A stretch of 64,000 bases of DNA from Flavobacterium selenitireducens (lineage in GTDB: Bacteria; Bacteroidota; Bacteroidia; Flavobacteriales; Flavobacteriaceae). The position numbers and the translations under genes were made by a program. Positions 1 to 9,384 of the stretch are shown here, one piece after another. Each line of letters opens with the position of its first letter. Within the stretch, counting starts at the first letter, position 1. The stretch is taken from assembly GCF_014748335.1 (NCBI RefSeq), contig NZ_JAAVIY010000013.1, positions 1 through 64,000 on the forward strand. Reading direction: 5' to 3'. A model generated the notes under the pieces. It saw nothing but the letters and a program-made list of their open reading frames with translations. It was not told the origin of the DNA and did no database searches.

Positions 1-158
1 AGATCGCCCCGGATATCAATGGAGCCAACGGATGGGACGGAACCTTCAACGGAAGCCAGATGCCATCGACCGATTACTGGTTTACCGTGGAATACCCGGA
101 CCCGAATGCAAACGGAGCCATGAAAGAATTTAAAGCCCACTTCTCTTTGAAGCGATAA
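1..158 (+). CDS. T9SS type B sorting domain protein, C-terminal fragment
   Basis: Open from base 3 to the TAA at 156-158; only the last 51 residues lie in the window. The end reads NGWDGTFNG, then PSTDYWFTVEY, and finishes with the basic tail HFSLKR. This is the hallmark end of the gliding-motility-associated C-terminal domain (type B sorting signal) that directs proteins through the type IX secretion system to the cell surface or outside. The cargo part and the function of the protein lie outside the window. A strong terminator follows directly. Confidence 0.88.
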   Translation, partial: IAPDINGANGWDGTFNGSQMPSTDYWFTVEYPDPNANGAMKEFKAHFSLKR

Positions 159-178
159 CGTTTATAAAACGGACATAA

Positions 179-212
179 AAAAACCGCGATCAAAAAAGAT
201 CGCGGTTTTTTA
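179..212. terminator. Intrinsic terminator after the T9SS cargo gene
   Basis: Perfect hairpin AAAAACCGCGATC / GATCGCGGTTTTT with an A6 loop and T-run, 20 bases after the stop codon. The flanking A and T runs let it work on both strands. Confidence 0.85.
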
Positions 213-271
213 TTTTGGGATAGGGTAGGCAAACCAATGGATGATGCTACCGGATTTTTTGTTTGGTGACG

Positions 272-412
272 CTAGCCCGGATAAAGCGTGTTAGCCTTTT
301 GAAGGACGGGGCTGGTTGGGTTGGGTTGGGGCGGCGACCGCAGGAAGCCGCCCCAACCCTTACCAAAACCGCCCTGGCCAAAAAAGCTAATAGCGGTAGC
401 CGGATCAGCTCC
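272..412 (-). repeat. Intergenic repeat family B, copy 1
   Basis: Read on the minus strand this block starts AGCTGATCCGGCT, continues TTAGCTTTTTTG and GGTTTTG, and ends AGGCTAAC then ATCCGGGCTAG. The same skeleton recurs at 34765-34907. Between the conserved ends sits a perfect 13-bp hairpin (323-335 with 347-359, GC-rich arms). The centre differs completely between the copies. It begins just beyond the stop codon of the aminotransferase gene, so it may form its 3' end. The rest of the 159-415 gap holds no gene. Confidence 0.7.
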
Positions 413-415
413 TGA

Positions 416-1609
416 TTATTTCGAATTGTAAACGCTAAGTGCTTCTTTAAGTATTTCTACCGAGCGTACCAAATCTTCTTTCTTCAGGACGTAGGCCATG
501 CGGATTTCGTCTCGTCCGGCGCCGGGAGTTGAGTAGAAACCGGCCGCTGGGGCAACCATCACCGTTTCGCCTTTGTGGTCGAACGATTCGAGCAGCCATT
601 GGGCAAAGTCGTCGGCGTTGGAAACGGGAAGCCTGGCGATGCAGTAAAAAGCGCCTTTTGGATTGGCTACCGTCACGCCTTCGATTTTGCTTAGTTCAGC
701 AACCAGGATGTTGCGACGCTCGAGATATTCGGCAGACACTTCGTCAAAGTAACTTTTTGGCGTATCAAGTGCGGCTTCACTGGCGATTTGCGCGAATGTC
801 GGCGGGCTCAAACGGGCTTGTGCGAACTTCATCGCGGTAGTCATGACTTCTTTGTTTTTGGATACGATGCATCCGATCCTTGCGCCGCACATGCTGTAAC
901 GCTTGGAAACCGAATCGATCATGATGGCGTGTTGCTCGAGGCCTTCGAGGTTCATTACCGAGTGGTGCACGCCTCCGTCGTAAACGAATTCGCGGTAGAC
1001 TTCGTCGGCAATCAGGAAAAGGTCGTGTTTTTTGACGAGTTCGGCCAATTGCTGCATTTCCTCTTTCGAATACAGGTAACCTGTCGGATTCCCGGGATTG
1101 CAGATCAGGATGGCTTTGGTCTTTGGCGTGATGAGTTTTTCAAAATCGGCGATAGGAGGCAAGGCGAATCCCGTTTCTATGCCCGAAATCACAGGGACGA
1201 CCTTCACGCCGGAAGCGGTCGAAAACCCGTTGTAGTTGGCATAAAACGGTTCAGGGATAATGATTTCGTCTCCCTGGTCCATCGTAGTTCCCATGGCGAA
1301 AAGCAGGGCTTCGGAACCGCCGGTGGTAATGATGATGTCCTGGGTTGCTATGGGCAAACCGTGGGACGTATAATATGCCGCGAGTTTCTTGCGATAGCTT
1401 TCGAAACCGGCCGAATGGCTGTATTCGAGCACTTCCATATCGACGTTGCGGATGGCTTCGAGCGCGACCTCGGGCGTTTTGATATCGGGCTGGCCGATGT
1501 TCAGGTGGTAGACTTTATGTCCTTTCTGTTTGGCGGCTTCGGAATACGGAACGAGCTTGCGGATAGGCGATTCGGGCATGTCGTGCCCTTTGGTCGAAAT
1601 TCTTGGCAT
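416..1609 (-). CDS. Pyridoxal phosphate-dependent aminotransferase (class I/II, aspartate aminotransferase-like)
   Basis: 397 residues, full length for a fold-type I aminotransferase. Visible landmarks are NIGQPDIKTP near the N-terminus, TTGGSEAL, the cofactor-binding CNPGNPTG (170-177), ADEVYREF, and SVSKRYSMCGARIG with the PLP lysine at K236. The arginine that binds the substrate carboxylate is probably in DEIRMAYV near the end. The family transfers amino groups between aspartate or other amino acids and 2-oxoglutarate in the cytoplasm; the exact substrate cannot be read from sequence. It is a single-gene unit facing away from the protease gene. Confidence 0.88.
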   Translation of the reverse strand: MPRISTKGHDMPESPIRKLVPYSEAAKQKGHKVYHLNIGQPDIKTPEVALEAIRNVDMEVLEYSHSAGFESYRKKLAAYYTSHGLPIATQDIIITTGGSEALLFAMGTTMDQGDEIIIPEPFYANYNGFSTASGVKVVPVISGIETGFALPPIADFEKLITPKTKAILICNPGNPTGYLYSKEEMQQLAELVKKHDLFLIADEVYREFVYDGGVHHSVMNLEGLEQHAIMIDSVSKRYSMCGARIGCIVSKNKEVMTTAMKFAQARLSPPTFAQIASEAALDTPKSYFDEVSAEYLERRNILVAELSKIEGVTVANPKGAFYCIARLPVSNADDFAQWLLESFDHKGETVMVAPAAGFYSTPGAGRDEIRMAYVLKKEDLVRSVEILKEALSVYNSK

Positions 1610-1712
1610 GTTGCTTAATTTAGTGTTGCAAATTTCGGCATTTTTTTGAAAGTATTCGTTAGGTATTTTTGGTTTGGGATGACGATTCTTAATTTTTAGA
1701 TCGTTAAATTAC

Positions 1713-1720
1713 TAACTTTA
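1713..1720 (+). promoter_or_regulatory. Possible -7 box of the aspartyl protease gene
   Basis: TAACTTTA, one base off the Bacteroidota TAnnTTTG box, 13 bases before the ATG at 1734. No clear TTG partner seen. Confidence 0.35.
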
Positions 1721-1733
1721 TAAAAAAAGATTA

Positions 1734-3059
1734 ATGAGGCGTTGGCTGCTTTTATGGGTCGTATTTTTTTCGGTCACTTCGCTGCGCGCCCAGGGCAATT
1801 TCCGGTTTGCCGAAAAATCATCCAAGACGACGCTTCCGTTTAAATTCATCAACAACCTTATTATTCTGCCGGTTGAACTTAATGGCGTCCAGCTCAATTT
1901 CCTGTTGGACACGGGCGTGGAAGAAACCATTTTGTTCAGTCTTGAAGAAACCAAGGAAATCGCGTTCGAGCACGTAGAGAAAGTAAAACTTCGAGGTTTG
2001 GGCAGCCAGGAACACATAGAAGGGTTGAAGTCGACGGGGAACAAACTGGGCTTCGAGGACATGCTCGACGACAATCACATGCTCTATATCGTCATGGATG
2101 AAAGCTTCAATTTTTCGTCCCACATCGGGATTCCGGTAAACGGCATCATCGGCTACCAATTTTTCAGGAACAATCTGGTAGAGATTGATTACGACAGGCG
2201 GCGCATCATCATTTACCACGATTCCGACAAGGCGCGCAGGAAAATCCAGAAAAAAATGACGCGGGTACCCGTTACCATAGAATTGCGCAAACCGTATCTC
2301 GTTACAGAGGTTAAGCAGAACGGGAATGCGGTCGAGGCAAAGCTGCTCATCGACACCGGTAGCAGCGATGCCGTTTGGCTGTTCGAGGAATTGTCTGACG
2401 AGATTGGGTTGCCTGGTAAGTATTTCGAGGATTTTCTTGGCAGGGGATTTAGCGGGGAAGTCTACGGAAAGCGAGGCAGGATCGACGGTTTTTTGGTTGG
2501 CGGATTCTTGTTCGAGGCGCCCATCGTGGCGTTTCCAGATTCGGTTTCGATCCGTCATGTGAATATGGTGAAAGACAGGATGGGATCGGTCGGAGGAGAG
2601 ATACTGAAGCGTTTTTCTGTAGTGTTTGACTATCCGAACAAACAGATTTTCCTGAAAAAAGCGAAAAGCTATTACGATCCTTTCCACTATAATATGAGCG
2701 GGCTGGAGATCGAGCATAGCGGGCTTCAATGGATCAAGGAAACCGTGGAACTGAACACCAATCTCAAAGGCGACGATTACAGCGCGGACTTCAACAAGCG
2801 ACAATCAGACTTCCATTATAAATTCGAACTCAAGCCGCTTTATTCAGTGACGAGTGTGAGGCCGGACTCTCCGGCTGCCGAGGCGGGAATCCTCAAAGAC
2901 GATAAGATCATTTCTGTAAACGGACGCCTGGCCTACCGCTACACGCTGCAGGACATCATTGACGTATTGCGTTCGGAACCCGATCGCCAAATCGTGCTTC
3001 AACTCGAGCGAAACGGGCTCAAGATCAATGTGAGTTTCAGGCTCCGGAAATTATTGTAA
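1734..3059 (+). CDS. Secreted retropepsin-like aspartyl protease with C-terminal PDZ domain
   Basis: 441 residues. A signal peptide (MRRWLLLWVVFF...LRAQ, cleavage near residue 20) is followed by two aspartyl protease half-domains: NFLLDTGVEETI (active Asp59) and LLIDTGSSDAVW (near residue 208). A PDZ domain covers the last 90 or so residues (SVTSVRPDSPAAEAGILKDD). Each DTG is a catalytic half-site, so a single chain could form the active pair. Family members are common in Bacteroidota and their substrates are mostly unknown. Probably periplasmic or outer-membrane associated. Confidence 0.88.
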   Translation: MRRWLLLWVVFFSVTSLRAQGNFRFAEKSSKTTLPFKFINNLIILPVELNGVQLNFLLDTGVEETILFSLEETKEIAFEHVEKVKLRGLGSQEHIEGLKSTGNKLGFEDMLDDNHMLYIVMDESFNFSSHIGIPVNGIIGYQFFRNNLVEIDYDRRRIIIYHDSDKARRKIQKKMTRVPVTIELRKPYLVTEVKQNGNAVEAKLLIDTGSSDAVWLFEELSDEIGLPGKYFEDFLGRGFSGEVYGKRGRIDGFLVGGFLFEAPIVAFPDSVSIRHVNMVKDRMGSVGGEILKRFSVVFDYPNKQIFLKKAKSYYDPFHYNMSGLEIEHSGLQWIKETVELNTNLKGDDYSADFNKRQSDFHYKFELKPLYSVTSVRPDSPAAEAGILKDDKIISVNGRLAYRYTLQDIIDVLRSEPDRQIVLQLERNGLKINVSFRLRKLL

Positions 3060-3061
3060 AT

Positions 3062-3087
3062 AAAAAAGCCTTTCGGGAAGGAAAGGC
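3062..3087 (-). terminator. Intrinsic terminator of the DUF1573 gene
   Basis: On the minus strand GCCTTTC, loop CTTCCC, GAAAGGC, then T6. It lies a few bases past the stop of the leftward DUF1573 gene and also abuts the stop of the protease gene. Confidence 0.8.
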
Positions 3088-3095
3088 CTGGTGGG

Positions 3096-3533
3096 TTATC
3101 GCAGCATTGGACTTGCGCTTTTTTTCTCGAGGAGATTTTCCTCCTTTTTGACGATGACGTCACCTTTTATTTTCAGGGCGATCCGTCCGCCATCGTAGTT
3201 GACCGCATTGGACTCTACTGTTATCGTTTTGCGGATGGGTCCCGGATTCATATTGTATTTTACGTCGATCTTACCGGTTTTTCCTGGCATGATTGGTTGG
3301 GTAGGTTTTGACGGGACGGTACAGCCGCAGGTCGATTTGACATCCGTGATGATAAGTGGCGCGTCTCCGATGTTCTTGAATTCAAACGTGCGTACGCCGC
3401 TGTCGCTGTCTTTGGATACCGTGCCGTAATCGACGGTATTGTCCTTATTCAGAAATTCGATTTTTGGCCCGTGTTGCGCGGTTGCAGCAGAACCGACGGC
3501 CAGAAAAGCCAACAAAAGGAAGAGTTTTCTCAT
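3096..3533 (-). CDS. DUF1573 domain-containing secreted protein
   Basis: 145 residues with a signal peptide ([20 protein letters not shown]). The body carries the DUF1573 pattern: [36 protein letters not shown], and a closing beta-strand [11 protein letters not shown]1573 is an immunoglobulin-like fold common in Bacteroidota and without a proven function; its conserved CGC pair may form a disulfide or bind metal. The gene is divergent from valS. Confidence 0.88.
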   Translation of the reverse strand: MRKLFLLLAFLAVGSAATAQHGPKIEFLNKDNTVDYGTVSKDSDSGVRTFEFKNIGDAPLIITDVKSTCGCTVPSKPTQPIMPGKTGKIDVKYNMNPGPIRKTITVESNAVNYDGGRIALKIKGDVIVKKEENLLEKKSASPMLR

Positions 3534-3621
3534 GGGAATGTTGATTTGGTCTGTAAAAATAAAGCGTTTTGGGAGATGCGCAAATTATTACTTCTTAATT
3601 TTTTATACGACACGAATGGAT

Positions 3622-3629
3622 TACTTTTG
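3622..3629 (+). promoter_or_regulatory. Promoter -7 box of valS
   Basis: TACTTTTG matches TAnnTTTG exactly and lies 60 bases before the chosen valS ATG. It falls inside the longer possible reading frame, which argues against the upstream starts. Confidence 0.55.
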
Positions 3630-3689
3630 TGCCTCGCCCGGAATTTCAACAATCGGGCCAAACTTTATTCGTTTTACGCACAGACAATT

Positions 3690-6317
3690 ATGGCAATCCC
3701 GTCTCAATTTGAACCAGCAAGCATAGAAAAGAAGTGGTATGACTACTGGATGGAAAACCGCTATTTCCATTCGACGCCAGACCACAGGAAACCGTACACC
3801 ATCGTAATCCCGCCTCCGAACGTGACCGGCGTCCTGCACATGGGGCATATGCTCAACAACACGATACAGGACGTTTTGATACGACGTGCGCGCCTCAAAG
3901 GGCTGAACGCCTGTTGGGTTCCGGGCACCGATCACGCCTCGATTGCGACCGAAGCCAAGGTCGTGGCCAAACTCAAGGCCGAAGGCATCAACAAAACCGA
4001 TCTTTCCCGAGAGGAATTCCTCAAGCACGCCTGGGAGTGGACCGACAAATATGGTGGCGTCATCCTCGAGCAACTGAAGAAACTCGGCGCGTCATGCGAT
4101 TGGGACCGTACGAAGTTCACAATGGATCCTGATATGTCGGCATCGGTAATCAAGTCGTTCGTCGATTTGTACAACAAAGGCTTGATATATCGCGGTTTTC
4201 GAATGGTGAACTGGGATCCGGAAGCCAAGACGACGTTGAGCGACGAGGAAGTCATTTACGAAGAAAGACAAGGGAAACTGTATTTTCTTAAATACAAAAT
4301 TGAAGGTTCGGAAGAATTCGTGACGATTGCAACAACGCGTCCCGAGACGATCCTGGGCGACACGGCCGTCTGCATCAACCCGAACGACGAGCGATACACA
4401 CATCTGAACGGCAAAAAAGTCATCGTTCCGATAGCCAATCGCGTCATTCCGATCATCGAGGACGATTACGTCGACATGGAATTCGGTACCGGATGCCTCA
4501 AGGTCACGCCGGCACACGATGTCAACGACAAAGCCCTTGGCGAAAAACACAACCTGGAAATCATCGATATTTTCAACGAAGATGCCACTTTGAATTCCTT
4601 CGGACTGCACTACGCCGGAAAAGACCGTTTTGTCGTGCGCGATGAGATCGCCAATGAGCTCGAAACGCTCGGCAATATGGCTAAGGTCGAAACGCACCTG
4701 AACAAGGTCGGCACATCCGAAAGGACGAAAGCCGTTATCGAGCCCCGTCTTTCCGATCAGTGGTTTTTGAGTATGGAAGAAATGGTCAAACCGGCTCTCA
4801 AAGCGGTTTTGGAAGAAGAGGAAATCAAATTGTATCCGAAGCGTTTCGACAATACCTATCGCCATTGGCTGGAAAACATACGCGACTGGAACATTTCGCG
4901 ACAGTTGTGGTGGGGACAGCAAATCCCGGCTTATTACTATGGAGACGGCAAAGAAGACTTTGTCGTAGCGGAGACCAAGGAGCAGGCGCTTGAGATGGCG
5001 AAAGCAAAAAATCCTGGCATCACGTCCGAAACGCTGCGACAGGACGCCGATGCCCTCGATACGTGGTTTTCGTCATGGCTCTGGCCGATAGCGGTATTCG
5101 GCGGGATTCTCGATCCTGAAAACGAAGATTTCAAGTATTATTATCCGACGAACGACCTCGTTACCGGCCCGGACATCTTGTTCTTCTGGGTGGCGCGGAT
5201 GATCTTCGCCGGTTATGAATACACTGGAAAGAAGCCGTTTACTAACGTTTACCTTACCGGATTGGTGCGCGACAAGCAGCGACGCAAAATGTCGAAGTCA
5301 CTCGGCAATTCACCCGATCCGCTTGACTTGATCGAGAAATTCGGGGCCGATGGCGTCCGCGTTGGTTTGCTGTTGAGTGCATCGGCCGGAAACGACATTC
5401 TTTTTGACGAGGAATTATGTGCCAACGGACGTTCGTTTGCGCACAAAGTCTGGAACGCTTTCCGACTTGTAAAAGGTTGGGAAGTAGACGAAACTATCCC
5501 TGCTCCGGAAGCATCTCAAAAAGCGGTCGAATGGTTCAACGCAAAATTGCAGCATTCGCTTGTCGAAATCGAAGATCACTTTGAGAAATACCGCATTTCG
5601 GACGCGTTGATGGCGATTTATAAATTGGTTTGGGACGATTTCTGTTCGTGGTTCCTCGAGATGATCAAACCGGCTTACCAACAGCCTATCGATGGCAAGA
5701 CGTTCGATTCTGCAATAGATGCGCTCGAAAACGTGTTGCGATTGTTGCATCCGTTCATGCCGTTCCTTACCGAGGAAATCTGGCAGTATATTGCCGAGAG
5801 GACGAAAGAGGAAGCGTTGATCGTCAACCATTGGCCTCAAGCGAAACCCTTCGATGCCAAACTGATTTCCGACTTTGAATTCGCATCCGAAGTAATTTCA
5901 GGAGTGCGTACGATCAGGAAGGACAAAAACATTTCGTTCCGCGATGCCATCGACCTCAAGATACTCAATGGCGAAAAGGCCTCGCAAAGTTTCGATTCAA
6001 TAATCTCAAAACTTACCAACGTTGCGAACCTCGAATACGTGAGCGATAAGGTAGACGGCGCGCTTTCGTTCCGCGTCAAGTCCAACGAATATTTCATTCC
6101 GGTGACGGGAAATATCGATGTTGCGGCCGAGATCGGGAAACTCAACGAGGAATTGAAATATACCCAGGGATTCCTGAAGTCGGTTCAAGCCAAGCTGTCG
6201 AACGAGAAGTTCGTAAGCGGTGCGCCGGAAGCCGTGATCGCAAACGAACGCAAAAAGGAAGCCGATGCACTGGCAAAAATCGAAACGATCGAACAAAGCC
6301 TGTCTTCGCTGAAATAA
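3690..6317 (+). CDS. valS: Valine--tRNA ligase
   Basis: 875 residues from the ATG at 3690 ([20 protein letters not shown]). It charges tRNA-Val with valine in the cytoplasm. Class I signatures are [13 protein letters not shown] (41-53, HIGH motif) and KMSKS (about 533-537). The editing domain shows [13 protein letters not shown]. The C-terminal 70 or so residues form the ValRS tRNA-binding coiled coil ([22 protein letters not shown]). The frame is open 73 codons further upstream, but that stretch runs through the promoter box and has no conserved sequence. A terminator follows. Confidence 0.97.
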   Translation: MAIPSQFEPASIEKKWYDYWMENRYFHSTPDHRKPYTIVIPPPNVTGVLHMGHMLNNTIQDVLIRRARLKGLNACWVPGTDHASIATEAKVVAKLKAEGINKTDLSREEFLKHAWEWTDKYGGVILEQLKKLGASCDWDRTKFTMDPDMSASVIKSFVDLYNKGLIYRGFRMVNWDPEAKTTLSDEEVIYEERQGKLYFLKYKIEGSEEFVTIATTRPETILGDTAVCINPNDERYTHLNGKKVIVPIANRVIPIIEDDYVDMEFGTGCLKVTPAHDVNDKALGEKHNLEIIDIFNEDATLNSFGLHYAGKDRFVVRDEIANELETLGNMAKVETHLNKVGTSERTKAVIEPRLSDQWFLSMEEMVKPALKAVLEEEEIKLYPKRFDNTYRHWLENIRDWNISRQLWWGQQIPAYYYGDGKEDFVVAETKEQALEMAKAKNPGITSETLRQDADALDTWFSSWLWPIAVFGGILDPENEDFKYYYPTNDLVTGPDILFFWVARMIFAGYEYTGKKPFTNVYLTGLVRDKQRRKMSKSLGNSPDPLDLIEKFGADGVRVGLLLSASAGNDILFDEELCANGRSFAHKVWNAFRLVKGWEVDETIPAPEASQKAVEWFNAKLQHSLVEIEDHFEKYRISDALMAIYKLVWDDFCSWFLEMIKPAYQQPIDGKTFDSAIDALENVLRLLHPFMPFLTEEIWQYIAERTKEEALIVNHWPQAKPFDAKLISDFEFASEVISGVRTIRKDKNISFRDAIDLKILNGEKASQSFDSIISKLTNVANLEYVSDKVDGALSFRVKSNEYFIPVTGNIDVAAEIGKLNEELKYTQGFLKSVQAKLSNEKFVSGAPEAVIANERKKEADALAKIETIEQSLSSLK

Positions 6318-6341
6318 TCGACTTTAGGTCGCGAAAATGTT

Positions 6342-6385
6342 AAGCTTCTCAACGGTTCACTTGAATCGTGGGGAAGTTTTTTTTT
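6342..6385 (+). terminator. Intrinsic terminator of valS
   Basis: Long hairpin AGCTTCTC-ACGGTTC / GAATCGT-GGGAAGTT (two wobble pairs and one mismatch) followed by nine T residues, 25 bases after the valS stop. Confidence 0.75.
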
Positions 6386-6391
6386 GACGTG

Positions 6392-6763
6392 TCATTTGCG
6401 GTTAAACAGCTCCTGGATAAGAACGCCGTTTATTTTAAGGCCGGAAATATCACAGTCGACAATTTCGACGCCGCTAAGGTCGCAGTTGTCGAATGTGCTT
6501 CCGTTCAAATCACATTTCCTGAACGTCAGCGGACGTTGGCGCAATGCAGGATCGTGACCCGGATGATCTTCCGGAGGCAAGCCGATGTTCTCGAAATATG
6601 CCCCACCGAGTTGCGCGCCTTCGATGTGGAGATCGCTTAGGTCGGCATCGGTAATCCGGATATTTCGCATGCTGACGTCCATGAACTTGGAACCGTCGAG
6701 CATGGCGCTTCGGGCGGTTATTTCAGCGCAATTCTCTTCTAAATTGATGTGTCTCGTCTCCAT
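6392..6763 (-). CDS. Pentapeptide repeat protein
   Basis: 123 residues from the ATG at 6763 (METRHINLEENCAEI). The frame is open another 28 codons upstream, but those residues do not look like the family. Consecutive A(D/N)LXX-type pentapeptides are visible: ITDADLSDLHIEGAQL, then RKCDLNGSTFDNCDLSGVEIVDCDISG. Such repeats fold as a right-handed quadrilateral beta-helix. A short insertion (PPEDHPGHDPALRQRP) interrupts the helix. The cellular role is unknown; some relatives mimic DNA and bind gyrase, but nothing here points to that. Confidence 0.8.
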   Translation of the reverse strand: METRHINLEENCAEITARSAMLDGSKFMDVSMRNIRITDADLSDLHIEGAQLGGAYFENIGLPPEDHPGHDPALRQRPLTFRKCDLNGSTFDNCDLSGVEIVDCDISGLKINGVLIQELFNRK

Positions 6764-6904
6764 CTGGATTTGTTTCAGATAAAAGTACGAGTCCCGAAGA
6801 AAATTCCCGAATGGGCATTGCGACAAAAACCGGGTGGTACGCGACAATTCTGTTTGGGCTGGCTTCTCATGCGAAAGCGTAAAAAAAGCCCCAAAAAGGA
6901 GCTT

Positions 6905-7669
6905 CTATTTTTTTATCGCGTTTTCATATCGTTCGCCAACTTTGTCCCAATTGACGATGTTGAAAAAATTTGAAATGTACTTTTTGCGTCGGTATTGATA
7001 ACTTAAGTAATAGGCGTGTTCCCAGACGTCAATACCGAGGATAGGCGTACCTTTTACCGGCATTCCCGGCATAAGCGGATTGTCCTGGTTCGGTGTTGCG
7101 ACCACTTGCAGCCTGCCGCTCTTATCGGTAATCAGCCACGCCCAACCGGATCCGAATTGGCGTTCGGCCGCGTCCTCGAACTTGGTCCTGAACAGCTCGA
7201 AAGAGCCGAAATCGCGTTTGATCGCATTTGCCAGCGTGTCTCCGGGCTGGCCTTGTCCTTTGGCAATCAGCGTTTCGAAAAACAAGGTGTGGTTGTAATA
7301 GCCGCCAAGGTTGTTGCGCAAATCGGCATCGCCCATATTGAGCTTTTTGAATACTTCTTCAATCGGTAATTTTGCCGATTCCGTACTGTCGATAAGACGG
7401 TTGAAATTGTTGGTGTATGTGAGGTAATGGCGGCCGTAGTGCATTTCCATCGTCATGGCGTCGAGATTGGGCGCCAATGCGTCGTAGGCGAACGGCAGCT
7501 TATACATCTCGAACGGCCCGGCGTTTGGGGAGACGTCGTCTGGTTTTCCAATCGTCATTTTTTCCTCGGCTGCCGGAAGCGGGACTTCAACGACTTCAGT
7601 CAACTTTTTCTTTTGGCACGAAAGTAAAGTGGCCGATGCGCAAAGTAGGAGCAAGGCGGTTTTTCTCAT
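6905..7669 (-). CDS. Superoxide dismutase (Fe/Mn family), predicted lipoprotein
   Basis: 254 residues. The N-terminus is a lipoprotein signal (lipobox LLSC, Cys18) with a linker of about 35 residues, then a complete SOD: first ligand His77 in MHYGRHY, His128 in YYNHTLFF, and Asp215/His219 in GIDVWEHAYY. The paired GG before NHTLFF and the NQDNPLM motif resemble Mn or cambialistic enzymes. It removes superoxide, here at a membrane and probably on the periplasmic side, not in the cytoplasm. Last gene of the LUD-cdsA-psd-ACBP operon, 2 bases behind the ACBP stop. Confidence 0.92.
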   Translation of the reverse strand: MRKTALLLLCASATLLSCQKKKLTEVVEVPLPAAEEKMTIGKPDDVSPNAGPFEMYKLPFAYDALAPNLDAMTMEMHYGRHYLTYTNNFNRLIDSTESAKLPIEEVFKKLNMGDADLRNNLGGYYNHTLFFETLIAKGQGQPGDTLANAIKRDFGSFELFRTKFEDAAERQFGSGWAWLITDKSGRLQVVATPNQDNPLMPGMPVKGTPILGIDVWEHAYYLSYQYRRKKYISNFFNIVNWDKVGERYENAIKK

Positions 7670-7671
7670 GC

Positions 7672-7941
7672 CTATCGTTGTTGAAGTGAATCGACCAATT
7701 CCACGTAAAGCTGTTTGGCTTCTTCGGGATTCATATTGCTGATTTGCATCCAGGCGTTGGTCTTGAAGGCGTTCCTGAGATCGATTCCCGTATTGACGTT
7801 CATCGACGGCTGGGTCTGGGATCCTTGTTTGTAATAAGCGTATAATCGCAATTGGGTGTCCTGGGGCAAATCTGCCTGGGACATTTGGGAAGCGATCTCG
7901 AAAGCTTCGCGAAAACGTTTATCTAATTCCTGGTCAGACAT
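7672..7941 (-). CDS. Acyl-CoA-binding protein (ACBP)
   Basis: 89 residues from the ATG at 7941 (MSDQELDKRFREAFEIASQM), the usual ACBP length. The ligand-binding core YAYYKQGSQTQPS and the later NAFKTNAWMQISNMNPEEAKQLYVELV match the four-helix acyl-CoA-binding fold. It carries long-chain acyl-CoA in the cytoplasm. The start overlaps the end of psd by 8 bases, so translation is probably coupled. Its place between phospholipid genes and a SOD fits a lipid-handling role. Confidence 0.88.
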   Translation of the reverse strand: MSDQELDKRFREAFEIASQMSQADLPQDTQLRLYAYYKQGSQTQPSMNVNTGIDLRNAFKTNAWMQISNMNPEEAKQLYVELVDSLQQR

Positions 7942-8593
7942 TTTTGGAGGCGATGACGGTTTTGTTTCCAACGGCTTTCTGTCCGAGTTTGACATCGATT
8001 TTGGTTCCTATCGGAAGATAGATGTCGACGCGTGACCCGAATTTTATAAAACCCGCGTCACTGCCCTGGACGACTTGCATGCCTTCCTGTGCATAATTTA
8101 CGATGCGCTTGGCAAGTGCCCCGGCAATTTGTCTGTAAAGCACTTCTCCAAAAATGCGGTTTTCGATCACGACCGTGGTGCGCTCGTTCTCGGTGCTTGC
8201 TTTGGGATGCCACGCCACAAGGTATTTCCCTGGGTGATATTTGCTGAATTTTACTTTTCCGTTTACCGGATAGCGCGTTACGTGAACGTTTACGGGCGAC
8301 ATGAAAATCGACACCTGCAGCCGTTGGTCTTTGAAATATTCGCCTTCGTAGACTTCTTCGATCACCACGACTTTTCCGTCGACGGGAGCCGTGACGATAT
8401 TGTCATCAGGGTTGTTGAAGCGCTTCGGATTGCGGAAAAACTGCAAAATCATAATCAGGAAAAACAACCCGATGAGCATGATGGTCATGCGCAACCAAGG
8501 TGTCGCCTTGAAAAAATAATCGGTTGCCAAAAGCAGCAATACGAAAACTGTTGTCGAGATGAGGATGATTTTCCCGCCTTCCTTATGAAACAT
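7934..8593 (-). CDS. psd: Phosphatidylserine decarboxylase
   Basis: 219 residues, the short Psd type. Two membrane segments lie at the N-terminus (IILISTTVFVLLLLATDYFF and LRMTIMLIGLFFLIMILQF), followed by APVDGKVVVIEEV and the self-cleavage region IKFGSRVDIYLP. Cleavage before the Ser of that GS pair makes the pyruvoyl group. The enzyme converts phosphatidylserine to phosphatidylethanolamine at the inner membrane. It overlaps cdsA by 11 bases and ACBP by 8, indicating one tightly coupled transcript. Confidence 0.92.
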   Translation of the reverse strand: MFHKEGGKIILISTTVFVLLLLATDYFFKATPWLRMTIMLIGLFFLIMILQFFRNPKRFNNPDDNIVTAPVDGKVVVIEEVYEGEYFKDQRLQVSIFMSPVNVHVTRYPVNGKVKFSKYHPGKYLVAWHPKASTENERTTVVIENRIFGEVLYRQIAGALAKRIVNYAQEGMQVVQGSDAGFIKFGSRVDIYLPIGTKIDVKLGQKAVGNKTVIASKNV

Positions 8594-9383
8594 AATGTAC
8601 GATTTGGTAAAACAAAAATACGAACGGCGCTACAAATATAACACTATCCAGCCTATCCAGTATGCCTCCGTGGCCCGGCATGATGCGTCCGCTGTCCTTA
8701 ACGCCGGCTATCCTCTTGAATTTGGATTCGACGAGATCGCCCAAAGTCCCTAAATAACTGACGATTGTGGCAATCACAAGCCAAAATGCGATAGGTTCTT
8801 CAAATAGCCAGATGGCGATCGGAAGCGAAAATAAAAGTGCAAAAAGCCACCCGCCGAGAAAGCCCTCGACCGTTTTTTTGGGAGAAACGCGCTCAAGCAG
8901 TTTGCGTTTGCCGAAGCCTTTTCCGATAAGGAAGGCGAAAGTGTCGTTGGCCCAAATCAGCACAAAGATCGAAATGGTGATCTCAGGCCTGAAGCTGCCA
9001 TTTTCGAAAGGCAATTTGGCGATGAAGATGATCGGCAGGATTGCGTAGCCGATGAGATAGACGTATTTCGAAAGCTTGTCCAGCACCACGATGCGATCTG
9101 AAAACAGGAAAAAAAGCAACCTGACCGAAACGAACAACGTAAGGGCAAGCAGCGCCCATTCCATCTCGACGGAAAGCGGGAACGCGGTAAATAGGAAGTA
9201 CAAAGCCGATGCGATCAACAACGGCAAAGGTTTGGAGAGGTTCGTCAGTTCGCAAAACTCAAAAACGGCGAGCAACAAAAAAATCCCGCAAAGGACCATG
9301 AAACTCAACGGGAACAATGCGCAACCCACTAAAATAATAATGTAAACCGCCCCGGAAAGCGTCCTGGTGAGCGTTTCGTTCAT
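8583..9383 (-). CDS. cdsA: Phosphatidate cytidylyltransferase
   Basis: 266 residues with about seven hydrophobic segments. The CDP-diglyceride synthase signature is near the end: ESKFKRIAGVKDSGRIMPGHGGILDRLDS, with the conserved KR, KD and D..D residues (shown here in parts: SKFKRIAGVKDSG, GHGGILDRLDS). It makes CDP-diacylglycerol from CTP and phosphatidic acid, the precursor for the serine lipid that the next gene, psd, decarboxylates. One base separates it from the LUD gene. Confidence 0.94.
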   Translation of the reverse strand: MNETLTRTLSGAVYIIILVGCALFPLSFMVLCGIFLLLAVFEFCELTNLSKPLPLLIASALYFLFTAFPLSVEMEWALLALTLFVSVRLLFFLFSDRIVVLDKLSKYVYLIGYAILPIIFIAKLPFENGSFRPEITISIFVLIWANDTFAFLIGKGFGKRKLLERVSPKKTVEGFLGGWLFALLFSLPIAIWLFEEPIAFWLVIATIVSYLGTLGDLVESKFKRIAGVKDSGRIMPGHGGILDRLDSVIFVAPFVFLFYQIVHYVS

Positions 9384-9384
9384 G

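Noticed and set aside
1818..2804. 328-codon frame opposite the aspartyl protease gene
   Set aside because: Antisense shadow of a gene with two active-site motifs and a PDZ domain.
3471..3689. N-terminal extension of valS by 73 codons
   Set aside because: It runs through the promoter box TACTTTTG and overlaps the opposite DUF1573 start region; no ValRS-like residues.
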